In this document: positions 54,690 through 62,755 of the stretch, piece by piece | How positions within the stretch are numbered: the first letter of the stretch is position 1 | Layout of the letters: every line of letters starts with the position of its first letter | Source of the DNA: Clostridium niameyense | GTDB taxonomy: Bacteria > Bacillota > Clostridia > Clostridiales > Clostridiaceae | Reading direction: 5' to 3' | Assembly (NCBI RefSeq): GCF_001243045.1 | Contig: NZ_LN849007.1 | Span: 124,001 to 188,000, forward strand | Length of the DNA stretch: 64,000 nt | The notes under the pieces: model-generated | What the model was told of the DNA's origin: nothing | What the model saw: only the letters and a program-made list of their open reading frames with translations | The model's database searches: none | Translations under genes and position numbers: made by a program

Positions 54690-56810
54690 ATGGAACAAAA
54701 TGAAAATTCTTTAGAGAAGCAAATTAAGATTGCTATGGAAAAAGAGTATTTAGAATTTGTAATAAATAAAATAAAAAAAGAGACTAGATATTATGTAGAA
54801 AAAAGAAAAAACATAGTAGAAGATATAGTTAAATATAGAAAAGAGAATATAGATGAATGTAAAGATGATGAAGATAAAATCGCAGAATACTTTGATCATG
54901 AAAGATATTTAAAGGAACAACTATATAAATTTATAGATAAAAAATTAAGAGAATTTACTATATTAGAGAATACACCTTACTTTGGTAAGGTGGTATTTTC
55001 TTATGAAGATGATGAAGATCAAATATATATAGGACGATTTGGATTTTCAGAAGAAGGAAATTATAAACCTATTATAATAGATTGGAGAGCTCCAATATGT
55101 CAAGCTTTCTATGCTGGAAAATTAGGCAATATTACATACACATCGCCAGATGGAGAGATAGATATAGATGTAAAATCTAAAACACAATATCTAATAAAAA
55201 AAGGTAAGCTTAAAGGTATGTTTGATTCTGAGTTGGATATAAAAGATGAAATACTTCAATCAGTGTTAAGTGAGAATTCAGAAAATAAATTAAAAGATAT
55301 AGTAATGACTATTCAGAAAGAACAGGATGATATAATAAGACAGCCTAAAAATAAGGTTATAGTGGTGAATGGTGTAGCGGGTAGTGGTAAAACCACAGTA
55401 GCTCTTCATAGAGTAGCATATTTACTATATAATTATAGAAAGTTAATTCAAGATAAATTATTAGTATTAGGTCCTAATAGTGTATTTATAGATTATATAT
55501 CAGAGATATTACCTAGTTTAGGAGAAAATGGGGTAATTCAAACTACTTTTTTAGAATTTATTTCTAAAATTGTAGATACCAATAGTGTGATGAGTTACGA
55601 AAAATACTATGAAAAAATATTAGTTGGAGATAAAGAATTTATAAAAGAACTTAGGTATAAACAATCACAAGAGTTTGTGGATAAGTTAAATGAATTTATA
55701 AATTATTTAGATCATAACTATTTTAAAGTTAAAAATGTGGAATTTATGGGAGAAATAGTAGTAACAAAAGAGGAAATAGAGGATATGTTTTATGATTATT
55801 TTAAATATATGCCTTTATTTAAAAGAAGTAAAAAGATAAAAAGAATAATATTCTCTAAATTAAAAGATGCAAGAGATAAAAATGTATATAAGGTTCAAAA
55901 AGAATTTGAATATAAGATAAAAAATTTATCAGAAGATGAAATTAGATTAGAGAGAAATAATTTAGAATTTATTAGAAAGAATGCAATAAGAGAAATAATT
56001 AAAAAATCTATGGAAACTAAAAAGCAATTAAAATATTTGGATGGAGAAAGTATTTTTGAGATTTATAAAAAAGGATTTTTTATAAAAGAAAATATAATAG
56101 TGGATGATTTATTTGCTATTTTATACTTAAAGATAAAATTAGAGGGTATAAGGATTAAAAAAGAAATAAAACATATAGTAATAGATGAAGCTCAAGATTA
56201 TTCTATGTTACAATTCATAATACTAAAAGAACTAACAGGGTGTAAGTCTTTTACCGTCGTAGGTGATGAAAATCAAAGAATTATTCCATACAGTGGTAGA
56301 CTACCTATGCTTTCCTTAGATGAAATCTTAGATAGAGATGAAATAGAATATTTTAACTTACAAAAGAGTTATAGATCTACAAAACAGATTATGGATTATG
56401 CTAATAAGTATCTAAATGAAAGTAAAATAGTACCTTTGGTAAGAAATGGACACAATGTAATAGAAGATTCTACAGAAAGTGGAAAAAGTATTTATAGTAA
56501 AGTTAATTATTATTTAGAGTACTTAAAAGAAAAAGGATATGAAAATATAGCTATTATTACTACTACATTAGATGAGGCTAAAAACATTGGAAATGATTTA
56601 AAAAGTATCAGATATATAAGTCTTATAGATAGAGAAAACATAATATATTCTGGCGGAGAAGTTATAATGCCATCTTATTTAGCAAAGGGATTAGAATTTG
56701 ATGCTACCATATTACTTATAAAGGATGAAGTGAAAAGTAACAATTTAAATTATATTATGGCCACAAGAGCGTTACATGAATTAATAGTTATTAACAATGA
56801 AGTAGTATAA
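54690..56810 (+). CDS. HelD-like UvrD/Rep-family helicase
   Basis: 706 residues. An N-terminal coiled-coil arm (RYYVEKRKNIVEDIVKYRKE) precedes a UvrD-type core: Walker A VVNGVAGSGKTTVALHRVA, Walker B HIVIDEAQDYSMLQF, VVGDENQRIIPYSG, LQKSYRSTKQIMDYANKYLN and a C-terminal LAKGLEFDATILL with MATRALHELIVI. HelD proteins remove RNA polymerase from stalled complexes in Gram-positive bacteria; the arms and size (Bacillus about 770) fit, but a DNA helicase role is not excluded. It begins 12 bases after ftsH, an unusual operon partner. Confidence 0.88.
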   Translation: MEQNENSLEKQIKIAMEKEYLEFVINKIKKETRYYVEKRKNIVEDIVKYRKENIDECKDDEDKIAEYFDHERYLKEQLYKFIDKKLREFTILENTPYFGKVVFSYEDDEDQIYIGRFGFSEEGNYKPIIIDWRAPICQAFYAGKLGNITYTSPDGEIDIDVKSKTQYLIKKGKLKGMFDSELDIKDEILQSVLSENSENKLKDIVMTIQKEQDDIIRQPKNKVIVVNGVAGSGKTTVALHRVAYLLYNYRKLIQDKLLVLGPNSVFIDYISEILPSLGENGVIQTTFLEFISKIVDTNSVMSYEKYYEKILVGDKEFIKELRYKQSQEFVDKLNEFINYLDHNYFKVKNVEFMGEIVVTKEEIEDMFYDYFKYMPLFKRSKKIKRIIFSKLKDARDKNVYKVQKEFEYKIKNLSEDEIRLERNNLEFIRKNAIREIIKKSMETKKQLKYLDGESIFEIYKKGFFIKENIIVDDLFAILYLKIKLEGIRIKKEIKHIVIDEAQDYSMLQFIILKELTGCKSFTVVGDENQRIIPYSGRLPMLSLDEILDRDEIEYFNLQKSYRSTKQIMDYANKYLNESKIVPLVRNGHNVIEDSTESGKSIYSKVNYYLEYLKEKGYENIAIITTTLDEAKNIGNDLKSIRYISLIDRENIIYSGGEVIMPSYLAKGLEFDATILLIKDEVKSNNLNYIMATRALHELIVINNEVV

Positions 56811-56860
56811 TTATAAACAATGTGGATAATTATTGTAAATATTTTAAATTAAAGTAAATT

Positions 56861-56895
56861 TTAAAAAAGCTCCTTATAAATAGGAGCTTTTTTAA
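56861..56895. terminator. Bidirectional terminator
   Basis: AAAAAAGCTCCT and AGGAGCTTTTTT form a perfect stem around TATAAAT. It separates the helicase gene from the convergent P-loop gene. Confidence 0.92.
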
Positions 56896-56898
56896 AAG

Positions 56899-57984
56899 CT
56901 ATTTTTTATAACTTAAAAATTCATCTATTAAAGTATTTGTTACAGAATTTATACATTCAAAATTCATGCTATTTATATAATACTGTTCTAATTTATCATG
57001 TAGATTCTTGAATTCTTTTATAGATTTTAATGCTTTTTCTAATATTTCTTTAAATAGTTTTTTATTTTCATCTATTTCAGTTCTATATTTATTAAGTACT
57101 GATAAATCAAGTATATTATCCATATAGAATTGTTGTCCTTCAAATGTCTTATTATTTACTTCATTAGAAGTAAGTATAGCAGAATTAAGCTCCGGAATCA
57201 TTAAATGTTCTATTCTAGATGGAATTAAAGTATCATGATAAAACTCTATATTATAACCTTGTTTATAAGCTTCCGTACCTATATTTTGTAATACATGAGA
57301 TTTGAATGTGCCAGGTCCTCCATTTAATACGTATATATTTTTACAACGTTTAGATAATGAATCTGCATAGGTAACAATACCTTGAGGACTAAAAGCTGTA
57401 GCAAAACGGTGTTTTAAGGATCCTGGATTTGTATAATTTTTATTAGGAATTATGTTGTTTTTTAATTCCTGTTCTAATTTATTTAATTTAGTAGAATTTA
57501 TGGATTTAGAATTATAATAAGACCAATTATCATGTATATACTTAGCAGATTTAAGATACCTATAAGCTTTTTTAAAGCTATCACTAATTTCATCATTAAC
57601 ACTTAGAATTTCATTTTTATAAGGTAATATACTATTCGCATCCCAGTAGTTACCTAAATTTAAAATTTCGTCTATAATTCCTGGATTTTTAGGATCCCTT
57701 ATATGAGGTGCAGTTCCATCTACTAAACATACACCAATATCTTTTATTACTATAGAATCTAAGGAATCAGTGTCTGAAGAACAATGGAAGTATTCTATTA
57801 AAAATCCTTCATTTTCAAAAAATTTACTTATTTTTTTCATCAAAGAGGATTTACCTGTACCAGGTCCACCCTTTAAACAAATTATTTTTTTAGCTTTATC
57901 GGTATCTATAATGTAGTCAAAAAAAGAGTAAAATCCCTCTGAAGTATTGGCTCCTGCAAAAGCATGGATAGACGAATTTATCAA
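56899..57984 (-). CDS. ATPase with two P-loops, unknown role
   Basis: 361 residues with an internal duplication: each half has a P-loop, GGPGTGKS at 39-46 and GGPGTFKS near 225-232, and each is followed by a segment on a bound partner (VIKDIGVCLVDGTAPH and MIPELNSAILTSNE). The second P-loop has phenylalanine in place of glycine before the lysine, so it may bind nucleotide without normal hydrolysis. Homologues are conserved in clostridia and other spore-formers without a known function. GGAGATGA-type ribosome site on the minus strand. Monocistronic. Confidence 0.75.
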   Translation of the reverse strand: MINSSIHAFAGANTSEGFYSFFDYIIDTDKAKKIICLKGGPGTGKSSLMKKISKFFENEGFLIEYFHCSSDTDSLDSIVIKDIGVCLVDGTAPHIRDPKNPGIIDEILNLGNYWDANSILPYKNEILSVNDEISDSFKKAYRYLKSAKYIHDNWSYYNSKSINSTKLNKLEQELKNNIIPNKNYTNPGSLKHRFATAFSPQGIVTYADSLSKRCKNIYVLNGGPGTFKSHVLQNIGTEAYKQGYNIEFYHDTLIPSRIEHLMIPELNSAILTSNEVNNKTFEGQQFYMDNILDLSVLNKYRTEIDENKKLFKEILEKALKSIKEFKNLHDKLEQYYINSMNFECINSVTNTLIDEFLSYKK

Positions 57985-58044
57985 AAAATCATCTCCTTAA
58001 CTTAAATCATTATATATAATATGCTAATAAGAATATTTTGGATA

Positions 58045-59226
58045 CTAACTACTGAAATCCCTATCTATAGTTATAACTGTATTATAGTTAGGATGTAATT
58101 TTTTTATGGAATTGTCGATATCTTTTTTCAAACCTTCTAGTGATTCTTTATCGGACTTAAAAGATGGATCTATTACTATATCAAATATTAGATTTTTATG
58201 TTCATTTTTCCCTACAACTCTAAAATCATGCATGGAGTTTATAACTGAAAAGTTTTTTAGTACATTTAAAAGTTCTTCTTTTACATAAGTTACCTCTTTA
58301 TCATCCACATTTATAGGATCCATATGAATAACTAAAATTATATTTAATTTTTCAGATAGTTCTTTTTCCGCTTTATCTATTATTTCATGAATTTTTATTA
58401 TAGATTCATTAGATGGAACTTCAGCATGAATAGATGCCATACATCTTCCAGGACCATAATTATGGACTATTAAATCATGAACTCCAAATATTAAATCATA
58501 TTTCATAATACCATCAATTATACTGTCAACTAACTCTTTATCTGGAGCTTCTCCGAGTAATGGATCTAAAGTTTCTTTTATTAAAGATATACCTGAATAT
58601 ATAATGAAAATAGAGACTAAAATACCGAAATACCCATCAAGGGGAAATGAAATACACTTACTTAATAATAATGATATAGCTACAGAAGATGAGGTTATTA
58701 CATCGCTTAGTGCATCTAAAGATGACGCTTTAAGTGCTCCAGAATCTATGGTATTTCCTATAAATTTATTAAATTTGCTTAGCCATATTTTTATTAGTAT
58801 AGATAATATTATTAAAATAAATGGTATTATTTCAAAATTAATCTTTGATGGATTAAGTATTCTATTAAAAGATGATTTAATAAATTCTATACCTACTAAA
58901 AGCACCATAAAAGATACTAAAAGACCGGAAATATATTCTATTCTACCATGCCCAAAAGGATGTTCTTTATCTGCAGGTTTAGAAGCTAATTTAAAACCAA
59001 GAAAAGTTATTATAGAAGAAGCTGCATCAGATAAATTATTAAATGCGTCTGCAGTTACAGCAATACTATTAGAAATTAATCCAACAATAAACTTTATTGC
59101 AAATAAAAATAGATTAGTTAACATACCTATTATGCTAGCTAGATAACCGTAGGAATCTCTAACTTCTTTATCAGTTACATTTTTATAATTTTTTATGAAA
59201 TTTCTTACTAGAAATTTAGATAACAT
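58045..59226 (-). CDS. Cation diffusion facilitator (CDF) metal efflux protein
   Basis: About 393 residues. Five to six transmembrane segments with the paired metal motifs TADAFNNLSDAASS (segment II) and SLDALSDVITSS (segment V), plus EHPFGHGRIEYISG. The cytoplasmic C-terminal domain has HDLIVHNYGPGRCMASIHAE, and an extra ferredoxin-like region extends it beyond the usual 300 residues. It probably exports Zn, Fe or Mn in exchange for protons. ATG at 59241 is in frame, but GGTAGGTG lies just before ATG 59226, so the latter is chosen. Divergent from the aminopeptidase gene. Confidence 0.9.
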   Translation of the reverse strand: MLSKFLVRNFIKNYKNVTDKEVRDSYGYLASIIGMLTNLFLFAIKFIVGLISNSIAVTADAFNNLSDAASSIITFLGFKLASKPADKEHPFGHGRIEYISGLLVSFMVLLVGIEFIKSSFNRILNPSKINFEIIPFILIILSILIKIWLSKFNKFIGNTIDSGALKASSLDALSDVITSSSVAISLLLSKCISFPLDGYFGILVSIFIIYSGISLIKETLDPLLGEAPDKELVDSIIDGIMKYDLIFGVHDLIVHNYGPGRCMASIHAEVPSNESIIKIHEIIDKAEKELSEKLNIILVIHMDPINVDDKEVTYVKEELLNVLKNFSVINSMHDFRVVGKNEHKNLIFDIVIDPSFKSDKESLEGLKKDIDNSIKKLHPNYNTVITIDRDFSS

Positions 59227-59378
59227 GACAACACCTACCATTTAAAATATTTAAATATAATTTGTATTATATCACATTTATTACTATTATCTTCTAAGAT
59301 AAATAATTATAATAATTATTTATAATAATTTTGATATAATTGATTATAGTAGAAAATTTATGAAGGTAGGTGTTTTAT

Positions 59379-60677
59379 ATGGATAAACTTATAGAAGCTC
59401 AAAAACTTATAGATTTTATATATAATAGCCCATCACCTTTTCACGTAGTGAGAAATGTAGAAGAAATATTAAAACAAAATGGTTATTTTAAACTAGAAGA
59501 AAATGAAAAGTGGTATTTGAAAAAAGGTGGAAAATATTATACTTGTAAAAATGGTTCAGCAATATTAGCTTTTTATATTGGTAAGAAGGATGTAGAAAAG
59601 GATGGTTTCAGAATTATAGCATCTCATACAGATTCTCCAACTTTTAAAATTAAACCTTCACCTGAAATTTTTGCAGAGGGTAATTATCTAAAATTAAATA
59701 CAGAAGTTTATGGTGGTCCTATATTGAATACTTGGATGGATAGACCATTATCCTTAGCTGGAAGAGTAGTTTTAAAAAATCAAAATCCTATGAAACCCAT
59801 AATAAGATTAGTTAATGTGAAAAAGCCTATATTAATTATTCCTAATTTAGCTATTCATATGAATAGAAATATAAATAAAGGAATTGAATTAAATAGGCAA
59901 AAAGATATGTTACCAATAATTGCTATGATATCTGATAGATTAGAAAAAGATAATTATTTATTAAAAATTATAGCTAAAGAATTAGATGTTGAAATAGACG
60001 AAATATTAGATTTTGAACTGTTCCTATATGAATTTGAAAAGGGATGCATAATGGGATGTAATAATGAATTTATATCTTCTCCCAAATTAGATGATTTATC
60101 AATGGTTTATGCATCTTTAAGAGCATTGATAAATTCTAGCAATGAAGAAACTAATAAAATTATGGTATGTTTTGATAATGAAGAAGTTGGAAGTTCTACA
60201 AAACAAGGAGCAGACTCACCATTATTATCTTCTATATTAGAAAGAATAACATTAGCTTTAAATAAAAATAGGGAAGACTATTATAGATCACTTGCAAATT
60301 CTTTTCTAATATCTTGTGATTCAGCCCATGCAGTACATCCTAATGTACCAGAAAAATTTGACCCCACAAATAAAGCTTATATAAATAAAGGTCCTGTTAT
60401 CAAAATAAGTGCTAGTCAAAGTTATACATCAGATGCATATACATCAGCTATTTATAAGCAAATATGTAATATGGCTAAAGTGCCTGTACAGGAATTTGTA
60501 AATAGATCTGATGAAAGAGGTGGAAGTACTATAGGACCTATATCTTCTACGCATATAAATATTTCTTCTGTAGACATAGGTACTGCATTACTTGCTATGC
60601 ATTCTATAAGAGAGCTTGGTGGAAGTTATGACCAAATATATGCCATAAAATCTTTTAAGCAATTTTTTGATATATAA
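59379..60677 (+). CDS. apeB: M18-family aminopeptidase
   Basis: 432 residues, usual for M18 zinc aminopeptidases. Motifs: IIASHTDSPTFKIKP (His), SSPKLDDLSMVYA (Asp), VCFDNEEVGSSTKQGADSPL (Glu pair), ISCDSAHAVHPNVPEKFDP and GGSTIGPISSTHINISSVDI (final His). It removes N-terminal residues, often acidic or neutral, in the cytoplasm. GTG at 59370 is in frame, but GGTAGG leads to ATG 59379. The symbol is by family resemblance; some clostridial annotations use pepA or apeA. Confidence 0.9.
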   Translation: MDKLIEAQKLIDFIYNSPSPFHVVRNVEEILKQNGYFKLEENEKWYLKKGGKYYTCKNGSAILAFYIGKKDVEKDGFRIIASHTDSPTFKIKPSPEIFAEGNYLKLNTEVYGGPILNTWMDRPLSLAGRVVLKNQNPMKPIIRLVNVKKPILIIPNLAIHMNRNINKGIELNRQKDMLPIIAMISDRLEKDNYLLKIIAKELDVEIDEILDFELFLYEFEKGCIMGCNNEFISSPKLDDLSMVYASLRALINSSNEETNKIMVCFDNEEVGSSTKQGADSPLLSSILERITLALNKNREDYYRSLANSFLISCDSAHAVHPNVPEKFDPTNKAYINKGPVIKISASQSYTSDAYTSAIYKQICNMAKVPVQEFVNRSDERGGSTIGPISSTHINISSVDIGTALLAMHSIRELGGSYDQIYAIKSFKQFFDI

Positions 60678-60691
60678 TCATTCAATTAAGA

Positions 60692-60720
60692 TTGATTTAT
60701 AATTAAATATATGGTACACT
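60692..60720 (+). promoter_or_regulatory. Promoter of the lysine riboswitch-lysA transcript
   Basis: TTGATT (60692-60697) and TACACT (60715-60720) are 17 bases apart, about 30 bases upstream of the riboswitch P1. Confidence 0.6.
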
Positions 60721-60752
60721 ATTTAAAATTTATAAAAGAATATTAGAGCTAT

Positions 60753-60923
60753 TACTTATGGAGAGGTGCTGTAATTAAGAGTATTTATTAGTAGTCGGCG
60801 GATGATGATAAATAAAGAAAGGAATTACGGCCGAAGGAAAATTTTTGGTGAGAAGTTTTCCTGGCTTTATATAAAATATATATAAGGCTGTCACTTTAAA
60901 AAAAGTGGAGCGCTGCATAGGTA
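60753..60923 (+). promoter_or_regulatory. Lysine riboswitch (L box) of lysA
   Basis: P1 pairs TACTTATG (60753-60760) with CATAGGTA (60916-60923). Conserved junction blocks appear in order: GAGAGGTGC, AGTAGTCGGCGGATGATGA, AAAGGAATTACGGCCGAAGG, TTGGTGAGAAG and GGCTGTCACTTT, then GTGGAGCG before the closing arm. The terminator at 60961 is the expression platform; GCTGC near 60913 can pair with GCAGC at 60965 as an antiterminator that P1 closure would disfavour. Lysine binding should therefore switch lysA off. Confidence 0.93.
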
Positions 60924-60960
60924 CACAAACGTTGCATAACTATATATTTTTCTTTTACAT

Positions 60961-61000
60961 AAGTGCAGCAAAGGTGTTCCTTTGCTGCACTTAATTTTTA
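60961..61000 (+). terminator. Expression-platform terminator of the lysine riboswitch
   Basis: AAGTGCAGCAAAGG and CCTTTGCTGCACTT are exact complements around TGTT, followed by AATTTTTAT. The next 227 bases before lysA hold only a short ORF of 14 codons (61101) without support. Confidence 0.92.
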
Positions 61001-61227
61001 TAAAGTTAAATTTAGCTCATGTATTCTAAAGTAGTTAATTTAAATTAAAAAGGGGGCTATAGTTAGATAAAGGGTAACTTGCTGGAACCATTATAAATTC
61101 TATGAATAAAATAAATAATGAAATAAAAGAACTATCAGTTTTTTAATACTAGTAGTTACTATATTGTACCTAAAAAAATTAACTTATAGAAGAATAATCA
61201 GATTGATCTGTGATAGGGGGATTTTTT

Positions 61228-62526
61228 ATGCAGCTATTTGGTAATATGAAAATTATAGATAATACATTGCACATAGGAAAGGTGAGTACTATAGAATTAG
61301 CAAAAAAATTTGGTACACCACTTTATATTATGGATGAAATGCTTATAAGAAAAAATTGTAGAGATTATATAAATAATTTTAAAGTTAAGGAATTAAAAAA
61401 TAAAATTACTTATGCAGGAAAGGCCTTTTTAACTAAAGCTATGTGTCAAATAATACAAGAAGAAGGATTAAACTTAGATGTAGTATCAGGGGGAGAACTA
61501 TATACTGCATATAAAAGTAAGTTTCCAATGAAACAAATTTATTTTCATGGTAATAATAAAACTAGAAATGAAATAGAGATGGGTATAAAGTTAGGGGTAG
61601 GACGATTTGTAGTAGACAATTTTTATGAATTAAACACTATAAACCAAATAGCTAAAAAATTTAATGTAAAGCAAAAAATTTTATTAAGGCTAACCCCAGG
61701 TATAGAAGCTCATACTCATGATTATATAAAGACCGGACAAATAGATTCTAAATTTGGATTTACTATAGTCAATGATATTTATATGATGGCTATAAAACAA
61801 GCTATAGAATTATCTAACGTTGAATTTGTTGGAATTCACTGCCACATAGGTTCTCAAATATTTCAAACTCAACCTTATGAAGAAGAGGTTAGTATAATGC
61901 TTAATATAATAAAAAAAATAAGGGATGAGCTAAATATAAAGGTTAAGGAATTAGATCTAGGCGGTGGATTTGGAATATACTATAAGGATGGAGATAATCC
62001 TAAAACAATAAAAGAGTTTTGTGAAAGTATACTAAAAAAATCACAAGAGATGTCAGAAAAACTACAGATAGATACACCTATATTAACAATAGAACCAGGT
62101 AGGTCTATAGTAGGTAATGCAGGAATAACGTTATATTCTGTAGGGGAGATTAAGGAAATACCATCGGTAAGAAAATATATTGCAGTGGATGGTGGTATGA
62201 CAGATAATATAAGACCAGCTTTATATAATTCTCAATATGAGTGTATTATATGTAATAAAGTAAATGATAGCCAAAAAGAGAAAGTTAGAATAGTAGGTAA
62301 ATGTTGCGAATCAGGGGATATACTCATTGATGATATAGAAATACCTAAAGTAAGTACAGATGACATATTAGCTGTTTTAAATACTGGGGCATATGGATAT
62401 TCCATGGCAAGTAATTATAATAAAATGCCAAGACCAGCAGTGGTTTTAGTTCAAAATAATAATTATAAATTAATATGTAGAAGAGAAACTTATGAAGAGT
62501 TAATTTCTAATGAAACTATGATTTAG
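61228..62526 (+). CDS. lysA: Diaminopimelate decarboxylase
   Basis: 432 residues. A pyridoxal-phosphate barrel enzyme that makes lysine from meso-diaminopimelate. Motifs: YAGKAFLTKAMCQII with the PLP lysine, HGNNKTRNEIEMGI, GFTIVNDIY, VGIHCHIGSQIFQTQPY, ELDLGGGFGIYY, TIEPGRSIVGNAGITLY, VGKCCESGDIL with the conserved cysteine, and NTGAYGYSMASNYNKMPRPA. GTG at 61210 is in frame, but ATAGGGGGGAT leads to ATG 61228. Controlled by the lysine riboswitch upstream and closed by a terminator. Confidence 0.97.
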   Translation: MQLFGNMKIIDNTLHIGKVSTIELAKKFGTPLYIMDEMLIRKNCRDYINNFKVKELKNKITYAGKAFLTKAMCQIIQEEGLNLDVVSGGELYTAYKSKFPMKQIYFHGNNKTRNEIEMGIKLGVGRFVVDNFYELNTINQIAKKFNVKQKILLRLTPGIEAHTHDYIKTGQIDSKFGFTIVNDIYMMAIKQAIELSNVEFVGIHCHIGSQIFQTQPYEEEVSIMLNIIKKIRDELNIKVKELDLGGGFGIYYKDGDNPKTIKEFCESILKKSQEMSEKLQIDTPILTIEPGRSIVGNAGITLYSVGEIKEIPSVRKYIAVDGGMTDNIRPALYNSQYECIICNKVNDSQKEKVRIVGKCCESGDILIDDIEIPKVSTDDILAVLNTGAYGYSMASNYNKMPRPAVVLVQNNNYKLICRRETYEELISNETMI

Positions 62527-62531
62527 TAAAG

Positions 62532-62580
62532 AACACTATTAAAATCATTTTAATTTAATGAATTTTAATAGTGTTTTTTA
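62532..62580 (+). terminator. Terminator after lysA
   Basis: AACACTATTAAAAT (62532-62545) and ATTTTAATAGTGTT (62562-62575) are exact complements, followed by a T-run. Confidence 0.92.
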
Positions 62581-62755
62581 ATTTAAGTTATAAAAGTTGA
62601 CTGGTATATTAAGTGTTTATAAGAATAAAAAATATATTATTAGTTTAAAATAAGTATTAATTTCTTAAGTAACTATAAATTTTAAAATAGTATTTTAAAG
62701 ATTAAATTGAGACAGTTATATTGTTTAGGGTGTTTCATAAAGAGAGGATGGTACT

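Noticed and set aside
61101-61145. Short ORF starting ATGAATAAAATAAATAATG as a leader peptide of lysA
   Set aside because: 14 codons with no ribosome site and no lysine-codon run beyond composition; lysA is already explained by a riboswitch.
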